Shown here: positions 48,628 to 57,507 of the stretch, piece by piece
Position numbering within the stretch: position 1 is the first letter of the stretch
Layout: each line of letters begins with the position of its first letter
NCBI RefSeq assembly: GCF_005771675.1
Contig: NZ_VAJM01000001.1
Coordinates: 1-64,000 of the forward strand
Direction of reading: 5' to 3'
From: Hymenobacter jeollabukensis
Lineage (GTDB): Bacteria; Bacteroidota; Bacteroidia; Cytophagales; Hymenobacteraceae
Length of the DNA stretch: 64,000 nucleotides
The notes under the pieces: model-generated
What the model saw: only the letters and a program-made list of their open reading frames with translations
What the model was told of the DNA's origin: nothing
The model's database searches: none
Program-made: the position numbers and the translations under genes

Positions 48628-50226
48628 TCAATACAGCCGGTGGCGCAGCAGCCAGCCGGGGCCGTCGTACTCGTTGGCCTTGGGCTGGTAGGCTTCGATG
48701 TCGACCTGCTTTTTGTCGACTTTCAGCAGGTTGCCGTCGCCGGAATCGTAGATGGTCACGCGGGTTTTGAGGGCGCGGGGCGGCACTTGCAGCTGCTGCA
48801 CCAAGTCCTGGCCCTGGCCGTCGTAGATGCGGATGCGCAGGCGGCGGTCGGGCTGGCCGACGAGCTGAAACTCGTCGTTGCCGCCGAGGCCGAAGAGGCT
48901 CACGCTGCCGGTCTGGCGAGCGTCGAACAGGCGCTGGCCGATCAGGCGGCCGTTGTTGCCGTCGGGGCGCAGGGCGTACACGCGCACCCAGGCCTGCCAG
49001 GGGCCGGCGGCCTCCACCACAAACCGCTCGGGCTGGTCGGTGCCCGGAATTTCCACGTCGCGGGCCAGCTGGCGGTAAAACTCCTCGGCCACGCGGGGCA
49101 GCTGCTCACGGCGGCTCTGCAGCTTCTGCTGAAATTCCTCGCCCGACAGCGCGTACACCTCCTTGGGCCACACCTGCAGGGCCTCGGCAATAACTTTATC
49201 GGTGAGGGCCAGGCGCATGGAGTCGGCCACCTGGTGGAAGTCCTGCGCGGTGAGGTACACCAGCAGAGACTTGTCCATGGGCCGGGCGGCGCGGTTGAGG
49301 CCCTCCACGTCGTGCAGCTTGATGTCGCGGGTAAAGGTCTGGTAGTTGGTCTTCACGAAGCTCACGATGCGCGTGAGCACGCCGTCGTCGAACTTGAAAA
49401 AGGCGTGGTCCCGGTCGCGGGGAATGGCGCGGAGCACGGTGGTGCTGTCGGGGCCCCGAAAGGCGGCCCAGCGCCACTGGTCCTCGCGCCGGCTCCAGTC
49501 GCCCAGCCACATATCGAAGAGGCGGCTGCGCAGGTAGTGGCGGGCGTCGACGTGCACCCGGGGCGTGGCCACCAACTGGGTGAAGGCGTGCTTGGAGCTG
49601 ACGACCTGGTTGGAGGCGCCGAAGCTGCTGACCATGCGCTGGTCGCCCTCGGGCCGCTCTTCGAAGAGGTAGAGCGCGTTGGCAAAAGCCTGCCGGAACT
49701 CGCCCAGGGCGGGGTCGTCAGGCAGGAAATACAGGCGCGGGTTGGTGTGGTACACCCCGGCGGCCTGGGCCAGCCGGGGCACGATGTAGGCGCCGTAGGG
49801 GTGAATGACGCTGGTCTGGTCCTTCATCAGGCGCCCGATCCAGCCGTTGCGCAGGTCTTCGGGCAGCGCGGCCGTGGCGTCCTTGTCGACGCTGCGCAGC
49901 ACGTACTGGCGGCCGTCGGGGGCCACCAGGCGCAGGTTGCGCGTCTGGAAGCTGCCGCCTTCCTTCACCGGCTTCAGCCCGCCGGGCACGGCCGTGCGCA
50001 GGTTGAATACCGGCGCGGTGACGGGCTCGGCCCACTCCTTGCGGTAGTGAAAGCCCCACATAAGCTGGTGCAGCCAGCCACGGTTGTATTGCGGGCCGGC
50101 GGCTACGTGCACCAGCGAATCGGCGGGAATAACGGACGGCGGAGCCTGCGCCTGGGCGCGGGGAGAAGCGGCCGGCAGGCTCAGCGCCAACAGCAGCAAG
50201 CGGTACGTGGGTAGCAAGGTCAGCAA
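48628..50226 (-). CDS. Exported hypothetical protein, paralogue A
   Basis: A 532-residue exported protein; the signal peptide ends near RAQAQA. No family is recognised with certainty. It is clearly paralogous to the divergent gene at 50393: both have YRxxWxxPVTxPVxxLR, GGFQT-like and PYGAxxVPxLAQAAGVxHT segments. The middle holds FDMWLGDWSRREDQWRWAAF then PRDRDHAFFKFDDG, a layout like the catalytic loop and metal-binding motif of atypical kinases. Here the DRH of the paralogue is SRR. The tail is beta-rich (GGNDEFQLVG, RIRIYDGQGQD), as in proteins fused to phosphoesterases. Confidence 0.75.
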   Translation of the reverse strand: MLTLLPTYRLLLLALSLPAASPRAQAQAPPSVIPADSLVHVAAGPQYNRGWLHQLMWGFHYRKEWAEPVTAPVFNLRTAVPGGLKPVKEGGSFQTRNLRLVAPDGRQYVLRSVDKDATAALPEDLRNGWIGRLMKDQTSVIHPYGAYIVPRLAQAAGVYHTNPRLYFLPDDPALGEFRQAFANALYLFEERPEGDQRMVSSFGASNQVVSSKHAFTQLVATPRVHVDARHYLRSRLFDMWLGDWSRREDQWRWAAFRGPDSTTVLRAIPRDRDHAFFKFDDGVLTRIVSFVKTNYQTFTRDIKLHDVEGLNRAARPMDKSLLVYLTAQDFHQVADSMRLALTDKVIAEALQVWPKEVYALSGEEFQQKLQSRREQLPRVAEEFYRQLARDVEIPGTDQPERFVVEAAGPWQAWVRVYALRPDGNNGRLIGQRLFDARQTGSVSLFGLGGNDEFQLVGQPDRRLRIRIYDGQGQDLVQQLQVPPRALKTRVTIYDSGDGNLLKVDKKQVDIEAYQPKANEYDGPGWLLRHRLY

Positions 50227-50392
50227 AGCGGCAACGGTAGTGGGGCCAGCGGCGGCCCCGACCCGAAAGGCAGCCTCTTATACCGCAGCGGCGGCGGGGC
50301 GGTTGCCTGCGGCGGGCCGGTTCGGCCATTTCCGGCACGCTTGCGTAAGGAGCCCTAGATTCTATGCCCTACCTCTGCCCTACTCCGACCGC

Positions 50393-51979
50393 ATGACGCG
50401 CTGTTCTTCCGGCGCCGTGCTGCTGCTCGGCCTGCTCACGGCGGGCTGCGCCCGGCAGCACTTCTTCCAGCCCGACGCCCGCATTCCCGATGCTGCCGCC
50501 CAAGCCGCCGTGGGCCCCGACAGCGCCCGCGTGACGGCCGGCCGCCACTACCGCCGCGGCTGGTCGGGCCGGCTGTGGTTTGGCCAGCACTACCGCACCA
50601 CCTGGGCCCAGCCCGTCACCTTGCCGGTGCTCGATTTGCGCCGCGCCGCGCCCGGCGGGCTGCAGCCCGGCAAGATGGGCGGCGGCTTTCAGACCACCAG
50701 CATGACGCTGAACGGCCCCAATGGCCGCACCTACGCCCTGCGCAGCCTCGACAAAGACCCATACAAGACACTGTCGAAGTTTCTGCGCCACACCTTCGCG
50801 CTGAACGTGGTGCGCGATGCCACCTCGGCCGGCACGCCCTACGGGGCCTTCGTGGTGCCGCCGCTGGCCCAGGCGGCAGGCGTGCTGCATACCCGCCCCC
50901 GCCCCTACTACATCCGGGCCGATGAAACCGGCCTGGGCAAGGCCTCGGAGCGGTTTCGGGGCAAGGTGGTGCTGCTGGAAGAAAAGTACGAGAGCAAGGA
51001 AAACCTCACGCTCGAGTTCGGCCCCGACGCCCAGGATTTGATGGAAAGCGACGACGCGCTGGAGCAGATTTACCGCGACGGCCGCCACCGCTTCGACCAG
51101 CCCGCCTTTTTGCGCGCCCGCCTGCTCGACCTCTGGCTGGGCGACTGGGACCGGCACGAGGGCCAGTGGGACTGGGTGGCCGTGGAGCAGAACCAACGCA
51201 CCCTCTACCGCCCCATTCCCGTCGACCGGGACCAGGTGTTTTTCCGCTTCGATGACGGGCTGATTTCCTGGCTGGTGAGCAAGGCCGTGCGCAAGTTCCG
51301 CACCTTCGGACCCGCCTATCAGAGCATCGGCGGCTACACCCGCAACGCCCGCTTCATCGACTCGCGGGCCCTCAATGAAATGACGCGCCAGCAGTACGCG
51401 GCCACCGCCGCCGTTCTGCAGCAGGCCCTGACGGATGAGGTGATTGAGCAGGCGGCGCGGCGGCTGCCGCCGGAAGTGTACCGGCTGGAAGGCCCGCGCC
51501 TGGTGGCCGCCCTGCAAGCCCGTCGGGCCGCGCTGCCCCAGGCCGCCGCCGAGTTTTACCGCCGCCACGCCGAAGAAGTGGTGGTGCCCGGCACCGACGA
51601 GGCCGAGCGGTTCGTGGTGGAGCGCCAGAGCGACACGCTCACGGTGGTTTCCGTCTTCAGCCGCGACAAGGCGGCCACGCTGCTTTACCGCCGCGGCTTC
51701 CGCCCCGCCGAAACCAAACTAGTGCTGCTGCACGGCCTCGGCGGCAAGGACGAGTTCGTGCTCAGCGGGCAGGTGCGCCGCTCGCCCCGCATCGACATCT
51801 ACGGCGGCCCCGGCGAGGATACCGTGGCCGACAGCTCCCGCGTGGCTGGCCCGCGCAGGATGACGCGCTTCTACGACACCAAGCGCAACAACCAGGTGGA
51901 GCCCGCGCCGGAGCTGAAAATCAAAACCGAAAGCGGCGTAGCCACCCACGCCTTCGACCGGGACGGCTCGGGACGGTAG
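50393..51979 (+). CDS. Lipoprotein paralogue B with kinase-like DRH motif
   Basis: A 528-residue lipoprotein (lipobox LLTAGCAR; Cys near residue 19), so likely membrane-anchored. It has the same domain layout as the divergent paralogue A. The central LLDLWLGDWDRHEGQWDWVA and PVDRDQVFFRFDDG resemble the DRH catalytic loop and metal-binding Asp motif of HipA, Fam20 or CotH kinases, but no glycine-rich loop was recognised and the kinase idea is only a guess. The C-terminus is beta-rich (GLGGKDEFVLSG, RIDIYGGPGEDT). The ATG at 50393 sits just before the signal peptide. Confidence 0.75.
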   Translation: MTRCSSGAVLLLGLLTAGCARQHFFQPDARIPDAAAQAAVGPDSARVTAGRHYRRGWSGRLWFGQHYRTTWAQPVTLPVLDLRRAAPGGLQPGKMGGGFQTTSMTLNGPNGRTYALRSLDKDPYKTLSKFLRHTFALNVVRDATSAGTPYGAFVVPPLAQAAGVLHTRPRPYYIRADETGLGKASERFRGKVVLLEEKYESKENLTLEFGPDAQDLMESDDALEQIYRDGRHRFDQPAFLRARLLDLWLGDWDRHEGQWDWVAVEQNQRTLYRPIPVDRDQVFFRFDDGLISWLVSKAVRKFRTFGPAYQSIGGYTRNARFIDSRALNEMTRQQYAATAAVLQQALTDEVIEQAARRLPPEVYRLEGPRLVAALQARRAALPQAAAEFYRRHAEEVVVPGTDEAERFVVERQSDTLTVVSVFSRDKAATLLYRRGFRPAETKLVLLHGLGGKDEFVLSGQVRRSPRIDIYGGPGEDTVADSSRVAGPRRMTRFYDTKRNNQVEPAPELKIKTESGVATHAFDRDGSGR

Positions 51980-51984
51980 CATGT

Positions 51985-52080
51985 GGTGAGATGGTGAGTT
52001 TGATGTTGGGGAGGCCAGAACCGCGCAGTTTGCGCCGCCAGAACGTCAAACTCACCAGTTCACCATCTCACTATTTCACC
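51985..52080. repeat. Inverted octamer arrays overlapping a stop codon
   Basis: The left arm at 51985-52000 is GGTGAGAT, GGTGAGTT. The right arm at 52049-52080 is AACTCACC, AGTTCACC, ATCTCACT, ATTTCACC. The last unit lies inside the topoisomerase coding frame and supplies its last codons and stop (52071-52073). Confidence 0.85.
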
Positions 52081-53198
52081 GTCGCAGACAACATGTCCAG
52101 CACGAGGTGCTCGGTCGGATTGAGTTGGTCCTGGTCGCCTGGGTCGGCGTCGTGGCGGCGCAGGTAGTCGATGAGCTTGTCGGATTGGAACAGCTCTACC
52201 ACCTGCGGGTGGATGTAGTACTTGGAGCACACGGTGGGCGTGTTGCCGAGGTCCTTGGCCACGTCTTTCACCGCTTTCTTCAGCACTTTGTCCTTGGGCA
52301 GCTCGGGCTCGGCCCGCAGCACCTGCTCCAGACACTGCACCATGCGCACGGTGCCGCCCCAGGTGCGGAAGTCCTTGGCCGAAAGCAGCAAACCGGTGGC
52401 CTCGCGCAGGTAGTCGTTCACGTCGCCCGACTCCAGCTCCTGGCGCTGGCCCTCGGCGTTGTAGTACTGAAACAGGTGCTGCCCGGGAATTTCCTTACAC
52501 TTCTGCACCAGCCGGGCCAGTTTCCGGTCGTGCAGGGTCACGTCGTGGGCCACGCCCTTCTTGCCTACGAAGGCAAAGCGCACGTCGGCCCCGTCGACCT
52601 GCACGTGCCGGTCGCGCAGCGTCGTCAAGCCGTAGCTCTTGTTCTTTTTGGCATACTCGCGGTTGCCGACGCGGATAAACGACTGGTCCATCAGCGTCAG
52701 CACCAGGGCCACCACTTTCGGCTTGTCGAGGCCGGGGCGTTTCAGGTCCTTTTGCAGCTGCTGGCGCAGCGTCGCCAGCTTTTCGCCGAAGGCGCGCAGG
52801 CGGCTGAACTTGGTGAGTGAGCGGGCCTGGTCCCAGAGCGGGTGGTAGATGTACTGCTTGCGGCCCTTGGCGTCGCGGCCGGTCACCTGCAGGTGGGCAT
52901 TGGGCGAGGGCGCAATCCACACGTCGGTCCAGGCCGGCGGGATGACGAAGCCCTGGATGCGGGCCAGCACCTTTTCGTCGGTGATTTTCTCGCCCTTGGC
53001 GTCGAGGTACTGAAAGTGAGCGTTGCGGCCCAGCTTGCGGGTCAGGCCGGGCTTGGTGTCGGGGAAGTAGCGCAGGCCGGCCAGCTCGGCCTGGCGGGCG
53101 GGGTCTTTGTAGAGCTCGTGCACGTCGGCCTCCACGGGCACGAGTCTTTTCTTGCGGACTTTGAGGCGCGGGGTGGCGGCGCCGGTAGTGGTGGGCAT
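52071..53198 (-). CDS. DNA topoisomerase IB
   Basis: A 375-residue poxvirus-type (type IB) topoisomerase, which relaxes supercoils through a 3'-phosphotyrosyl link. The N-terminal domain has LTRKLGRNAHFQYLDAKGE and IPPAWTDVWI. The catalytic domain has Arg176 in SFIRVGNREYAKKN, Arg278 in KDFRTWGGTV and the nucleophile Tyr328 in CSKYYIHP. Length suits bacterial members, which are common in Bacteroidota. The stop codon is part of an octamer repeat. It points towards the paralogue B gene. Confidence 0.93.
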   Translation of the reverse strand: MPTTTGAATPRLKVRKKRLVPVEADVHELYKDPARQAELAGLRYFPDTKPGLTRKLGRNAHFQYLDAKGEKITDEKVLARIQGFVIPPAWTDVWIAPSPNAHLQVTGRDAKGRKQYIYHPLWDQARSLTKFSRLRAFGEKLATLRQQLQKDLKRPGLDKPKVVALVLTLMDQSFIRVGNREYAKKNKSYGLTTLRDRHVQVDGADVRFAFVGKKGVAHDVTLHDRKLARLVQKCKEIPGQHLFQYYNAEGQRQELESGDVNDYLREATGLLLSAKDFRTWGGTVRMVQCLEQVLRAEPELPKDKVLKKAVKDVAKDLGNTPTVCSKYYIHPQVVELFQSDKLIDYLRRHDADPGDQDQLNPTEHLVLDMLSATVK

Positions 53199-53480
53199 GG
53201 GCGGAAATTCAAGCGGCCCGAAGCCGGGCCCAGGCGTGTACGCAGGCGCGGGCGCGGCGGCTGCCCGGCGGTGCGCACAAACGGCCTGCTTCCACCGGGC
53301 GGCAAAAATTATCGGCCTGAAAACGACGCTAAAAACGCCCGTACGGTGCCCGAAATATGCCTGTGGGCCCGAACCGAGCGTTAGCCGGCTGCGTATCGGG
53401 GGCCAAGCGGGTTTGGCACCGTTTTTTCTTTGGGCCGCTCAGCCGCGCTTTTCCCCACCGACTTTTTCCACTCAGCACGC

Positions 53481-54296
53481 ATGTTTCGACGCATTTTCTC
53501 CCGCTTTGGCCTGCTGGCCGCCCTGGCCCTGCCGCTGGGCTTCGCCGCTTCTTCCTGCACCGACAAAGACGGCAACCCACTTCTCTTCAGCCTCGAAGAC
53601 GACATCAACCTGGGCAACCAGGTGGCCCAGCAAACCGACTCGACCTACCGTGCCCAAGGCAAGCTGCTGGAGCGCGGCAGCCACGCCCGCGCCTACCAGC
53701 TGCTCGACGGGGTGGTGAACCGCGTGCTCAGCTCTTCCGACCTGCAGCACCGCAACGACTTCGCCTGGGACGTAAAAATTATCAAGGAAGACTCGACCCA
53801 GAACGCCTTTGCCACGCCCGGCGGCCACATTTACGTGTTTACGGGCCTGATTAAGTACCTCGACGACGAGAGCCAGCTGGCCGGGGTGCTGGCCCACGAA
53901 ATTGCCCACGCCGACCGCCGCCACACCTCGCGCCAGCTGCAGAACGAGTATGGCATCAACCTGCTGCTGAGCGTGGCCCTGGGCGAAAACCCCGGCCAGC
54001 TGGCCCAGATTGCCGCCGGCCTCGGCCAGCTCAAGTTCAGCCGCGACTTCGAAACCGAGGCCGACCAGTACTCGGTTATTTACCTGAACGGCCCCGGCTA
54101 CTACGCCTGCGACGGCGCGGCGGGCTTCTTCATCAAGGCTCAGAACGAGGGCCAGAGCAGCCCGCCGGAGTTTTTGAGCACCCACCCCAGCCCGGCCAAC
54201 CGCATTCAGTCCATTCAGGCCAAGGCCGACGAGCTGAACTGCCGCAACCGCCAGGTGAGCAGCAGCGGCCTGCGCGAGCTGCAAGGGCTGCTCTAA
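53481..54296 (+). CDS. M48 family lipoprotein metalloprotease
   Basis: A 271-residue lipoprotein protease. A lipobox (LGFAASSCTD; Cys near residue 26) is followed by an M48 zinc-peptidase domain with VLAHEIAHADRRHTS (HExxH) and the third ligand in DFETEADQYS. The family includes BepA/LoiP-type periplasmic quality-control proteases. It has no TPR tail. The ATG at 53481 gives MFRRIFSRFG as a good signal peptide. A terminator follows at 54320-54349. Confidence 0.9.
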   Translation: MFRRIFSRFGLLAALALPLGFAASSCTDKDGNPLLFSLEDDINLGNQVAQQTDSTYRAQGKLLERGSHARAYQLLDGVVNRVLSSSDLQHRNDFAWDVKIIKEDSTQNAFATPGGHIYVFTGLIKYLDDESQLAGVLAHEIAHADRRHTSRQLQNEYGINLLLSVALGENPGQLAQIAAGLGQLKFSRDFETEADQYSVIYLNGPGYYACDGAAGFFIKAQNEGQSSPPEFLSTHPSPANRIQSIQAKADELNCRNRQVSSSGLRELQGLL

Positions 54297-54319
54297 GCGC
54301 CCGCATAGCTTCCATTGAT

Positions 54320-54349
54320 AAGGCCAGCTGCTTTCGGGCGGCTGGCCTT
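54320..54349 (+). terminator. Terminator after the M48 gene
   Basis: A 9-bp stem AAGGCCAGC/GCTGGCCTT with an inner GCC/GGC pair, followed by ATTGTTTG, 24 bases after the stop. Confidence 0.75.
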
Positions 54350-54560
54350 ATTGTTTGCGCAGCACCGTGATGGTAGTCGGGCGGCTGGCTACGGCGCCGC
54401 GCGGCCGTAAGCAAACAAACTGGTAGTCATAGCCCAACCATACGCCCCGAAACGCAACGCGGAGGTCTGCGTTATGTCAATGGCCGCTGCTTCGCCAGGG
54501 GCCGCCGCCTCATTGCGCGGGCTTGGCTAGCTTCGCCCCTCTTTATTCCGACCTCCGCTT

Positions 54561-55727
54561 ATGTCCTTCCTCGACCGCCTCAGCGACCTGGCCGAAAACG
54601 CCGACGACCTGCTGCGCCGCGCCCGTGCCCGCCTCGGGCTGCTGCACCAGGTGCAGGTGCTCCCCTACCGCAGCTACGGCACGCCCGAGCGCCTCTACGT
54701 GAAAGGCCGCGTGCTCACCGACAAAGGCATCGGCGAGCCCGACCCCGGCGACTCGCGCTGGCACAACCTGCTGAACATGTACCGCCGCTTCGACTCGCAG
54801 GAAATGCCCGGCGCCCAGCTCGTCATCCGCCCCGGCGACGGCACCGAGCACCCCGTGGTGAGCGACGAGGAAGGTTATTTTACCCTCAACATCGAGCCCC
54901 GGCAGCTCAGCCCGGCGGTGGATTTTCTCTGGCACCCGGTGGAAGTAGAGCTGCTGCACGCCCCGGGGCCGCTGCCCCTGCAGCGCGCCGTGCAGGCGCC
55001 CGTGCTGGTGCCGCCCGCCGACGCCGAGTACGGCATCATCTCCGACCTCGACGACACCGTCATCCAGACCTCGGCTACCGACCTGCTGCGCATGGCCCGC
55101 ACCGTGCTGCTGCGCAATGCCCGCTCGCGCATGCCCTTCAAGGGCGTGGCCGAGTTTTACCGGCAGCTGCAGCTGGGCCGCAACGGCAAGCGCAACAACC
55201 CCTTCTTCTACGTGTCGTCGTCGCCCTGGAACCTCTACGACCTGCTCGAAGACTTCCTGGCCCTAAACGAAATTCCGCCCGGTCCGCTGCTGCTGCGCGA
55301 CATGGCCCTGAAGCGCAAATCCTCCGGCGACGCCTCCGAGCACCACGGCCACAAACTCAAGGAAATCGACAACCTGCTGCTTACCTACCCGCAGCTGCCC
55401 TTCGTGCTCATCGGCGACTCGGGTCAGGAAGACGCCAACATTTACCGCGAGGTGGTGCGCCGCCACCCGGGCCGCGTGCTGGCCATCTACATCCGCGACG
55501 TGAACCTGCCCGAGCGCACCGTGATGGTGCAGCGCGTGGCTGAGGAACTGCGCAACGACAAGGTGGAAATGCTGCTGGTGAAAGACACCGTGCACGCCGC
55601 CGAGCACGCCGCCGCCACCGGCCTGGTGTACGTGGAGGCTGTGCCCGCCGTGGAAGCCGAAAAGCAGAAGGACGAAGCCACGCCCGAAGACCCCGGCGAC
55701 GTGGCGGAGGAAGAGGGCAAGAAATGA
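54561..55727 (+). CDS. App1-like phosphatase (DUF2183)
   Basis: A 388-residue protein with a C-terminal HAD-type phosphatase domain related to yeast App1, a phosphatidate phosphatase. The motif ISDLDDTVIQT carries the nucleophile Asp; FFYVSSSPWNLYDLL and FVLIGDSGQEDANIYRE are the later motifs. The N-terminal 150 residues are a separate beta-rich domain. The tail is acidic and Lys-rich. It may act on membrane lipids; the substrate is not shown. The stop is followed immediately by eleven heptamers. Confidence 0.83.
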   Translation: MSFLDRLSDLAENADDLLRRARARLGLLHQVQVLPYRSYGTPERLYVKGRVLTDKGIGEPDPGDSRWHNLLNMYRRFDSQEMPGAQLVIRPGDGTEHPVVSDEEGYFTLNIEPRQLSPAVDFLWHPVEVELLHAPGPLPLQRAVQAPVLVPPADAEYGIISDLDDTVIQTSATDLLRMARTVLLRNARSRMPFKGVAEFYRQLQLGRNGKRNNPFFYVSSSPWNLYDLLEDFLALNEIPPGPLLLRDMALKRKSSGDASEHHGHKLKEIDNLLLTYPQLPFVLIGDSGQEDANIYREVVRRHPGRVLAIYIRDVNLPERTVMVQRVAEELRNDKVEMLLVKDTVHAAEHAAATGLVYVEAVPAVEAEKQKDEATPEDPGDVAEEEGKK

Positions 55728-55804
55728 GTTGTCAGTTGTCAGTTGTCAGTTGTCAGTTGTCAGTTGTCAGTTGTCAGTTGTCAGTTGTCAGTTGTCAGTT
55801 GTCA
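55728..55804. repeat. Tandem array of eleven GTTGTCA heptamers
   Basis: Eleven perfect copies start at the first base after the TGA of the App1-like gene. An inverted array with mutated units lies at 55886-55913, across a terminator. Confidence 0.95.
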
Positions 55805-55834
55805 GGGTGTACTTCATTCCCTCTGAACAGATTC

Positions 55835-55871
55835 AAAAAAGGTCTTTCCTGCGACAGGAAAGACCTTTTTT
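55835..55871. terminator. Bidirectional terminator
   Basis: A 16-bp perfect stem starting AAAAAAGGTCTTTCCT with the loop GCGAC and T-runs on both strands. It lies between the two heptamer arrays and serves converging genes. Confidence 0.9.
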
Positions 55872-55885
55872 CTTGGACTGTGTAC

Positions 55886-55913
55886 TGACAACTGCCAACT
55901 CGCAACTGACAAC
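55886..55913. repeat. Inverted heptamer array (four units)
   Basis: TGACAAC, TGCCAAC, TCGCAAC and TGACAAC end three bases from the stop codon of the minus-strand gene (55917). They are the complement of the array at 55728. Confidence 0.85.
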
Positions 55914-55916
55914 CAC

Positions 55917-56411
55917 TTAGCTCGAATGATCCGCTACTATTACCCAGCGGCCGTCGATTTTGCGGAAGAGCAAGGTGAACCAGCCCTGCAGGTCGCCTTT
56001 CTGCGGGCGGGCCAGGTGCCAGCGGCCGACTACGTGGGCGGCTTCGGCGTCGATGGGGTTGATGCGCAACTGCGAGAAGTCGAGCTGGCCCATGGCGGCG
56101 GCATCGGGGTAGCTGCGCTGGTAGTTCGTGAGGGTGCGCTGCCAGCCGTGTTGGGGGCCGCTTTTGCCGATGAACAGCAGCGAGTCGCTCTGCCAGTAGC
56201 CCTGCATGTAGGCGGGCAGGTCGCCGCGGTTCCAGGCGGCGGCCTGGGTGCTGAGCACGGTGCGGATTTGCTGCGCGTCGGCGGCGGTAAAGGCCGGGGC
56301 GGCTACGGCCGTTGCGGCGGTGTCGGCGGGCTTGGTCGTTGAATCGGGGGAGCAGGACGAAAGCAGCAGGGCGGCCAGGGCCAGGCTGGGCAGGTAGTGA
56401 GCAGTGCGCAT
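55917..56411 (-). CDS. DUF4440-like lipoprotein
   Basis: A 164-residue lipoprotein with the lipobox LALAALLLSSCSPD (Cys near residue 20). The mature part has the cystatin/NTF2-like pattern of the SgcJ/DUF4440 group: AAWNRGDLPAYMQGYWQSDS, then GWQRTLTNYQRSYPD and GRWHLARPQKGDLQGWFTLL. These proteins bind small molecules or act as accessory domains; the ligand is unknown. It lies three bases after the mtgA stop, so the two form an operon. Confidence 0.8.
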   Translation of the reverse strand: MRTAHYLPSLALAALLLSSCSPDSTTKPADTAATAVAAPAFTAADAQQIRTVLSTQAAAWNRGDLPAYMQGYWQSDSLLFIGKSGPQHGWQRTLTNYQRSYPDAAAMGQLDFSQLRINPIDAEAAHVVGRWHLARPQKGDLQGWFTLLFRKIDGRWVIVADHSS

Positions 56412-56414
56412 GGC

Positions 56415-57161
56415 TTAGTTCAGGATTTTGCCAATGAATTTGGTGCCGCCGAGCCGGCGCATGTTGCGAAGCACCCGCTGCTGCTTGGTGCGGGCCTGCG
56501 GGCCCGGGTGCCCGGCCTGAAACTTCAGCGGGTTGGGCAATACGGCGGCCAGCAGCGCGGCCTGGGCCGGCGTCAGGCTCCGGGCCGAGCGACCAAAGTG
56601 CTTCTGCGCGGCGGCTTCGGCCCCGAACACGCAGTCGCCCATTTCGGCAATGTTCAGGTACACTTCCAGAATGCGCTCCTTGCCCCAGAGCAGCTCGATG
56701 AGCACCGTAAAGTAGGCTTCGGCGGCCTTGCGCACGTAGCTGCGGCCCTGCCAGAGAAACACGTTTTTGGCCACCTGCTGCGAGATGGTGCTGCCCCCGC
56801 GGATACCGCCGCCCTTCTCCCCGAAGTTGTGCCTAGCGGCCTTGATGATGGCGTCGGTATCGAAGCCGTGGTGCATGAGGAAGCGCTGGTCTTCGGCCGC
56901 CACCAGGGCCAGCGGCAGCTGCGGCGACACCTCGCGGAGCGTGACGAAGCGGTAGTGAATCTTGCGCGAGGCGTCTTCGGGCAGCAGGCCGCCGTAGGCG
57001 GCCTCGGGACGGTGGCTGCGGCGCTCCAGCATCAGCCAGGTGGCCGGTGGCGTCACCCAGCGGTACACCAGCACCCAGGCCAGCGACACCAGAAACAACG
57101 AAGCCAAAACTTGCAGCGCCACGCGCCGCGCCAGCCGCAGCTGGGTTGCAAACTCTGCCAT
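56415..57161 (-). CDS. mtgA: Monofunctional peptidoglycan glycosyltransferase
   Basis: A 248-residue inner-membrane GT51 enzyme that polymerises glycan strands from lipid II. One N-terminal membrane segment (VALQVLASLFLVSLAWVLVY) precedes the catalytic domain with the motifs VAAEDQRFLMHHGFD, GGSTISQQVAKNVFLW and KERILEVYLNIAEMGD. It lacks a transpeptidase domain, as MtgA should. It is the upstream gene of the mtgA-DUF4440 pair. Confidence 0.93.
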   Translation of the reverse strand: MAEFATQLRLARRVALQVLASLFLVSLAWVLVYRWVTPPATWLMLERRSHRPEAAYGGLLPEDASRKIHYRFVTLREVSPQLPLALVAAEDQRFLMHHGFDTDAIIKAARHNFGEKGGGIRGGSTISQQVAKNVFLWQGRSYVRKAAEAYFTVLIELLWGKERILEVYLNIAEMGDCVFGAEAAAQKHFGRSARSLTPAQAALLAAVLPNPLKFQAGHPGPQARTKQQRVLRNMRRLGGTKFIGKILN

Positions 57162-57507
57162 GCGCAGGATGAATTCAGGAAAAACCGGCCGCCCGGCAAT
57201 GGGCGGCCCGCGGCGAAATTACTAACGGCCGCCGCCCGGTGGTGCATCTGCCCGGCGGAATACAGCCGCGCGGCCGGTTTTTCGCCAATGGCGCGGCCTC
57301 GAAACTGGTGTGCCGACGCCGCTGCTTTCGTGCGGCCCACCGCCCCGCCAACACCGCCACCCGCTCCCCGTTTGAATAAGCACGGCGCGCCGCGTTGCGC
57401 CGGGCGGCGACGCAACGCGGCGCGGCATTGCTCCCGCGCCTTCACGCGAAATCCACCCGCCGGGCCGTGCTTCGTCCCCGGCTTACTCCTGACGCTACCC
57501 TTTCTCT
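57162..57507. other. Intergenic stretch with a strong hairpin before gpmA
   Basis: This very GC-rich gap lies between two divergent genes. A perfect 13-bp inverted repeat GCGCCGCGTTGCG (57387-57399) and its complement (57411-57423) lies 85 bases before gpmA. No gene was supported here; the overlapping reading frames are low-complexity Arg/Pro-rich shadows. Confidence 0.55.
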
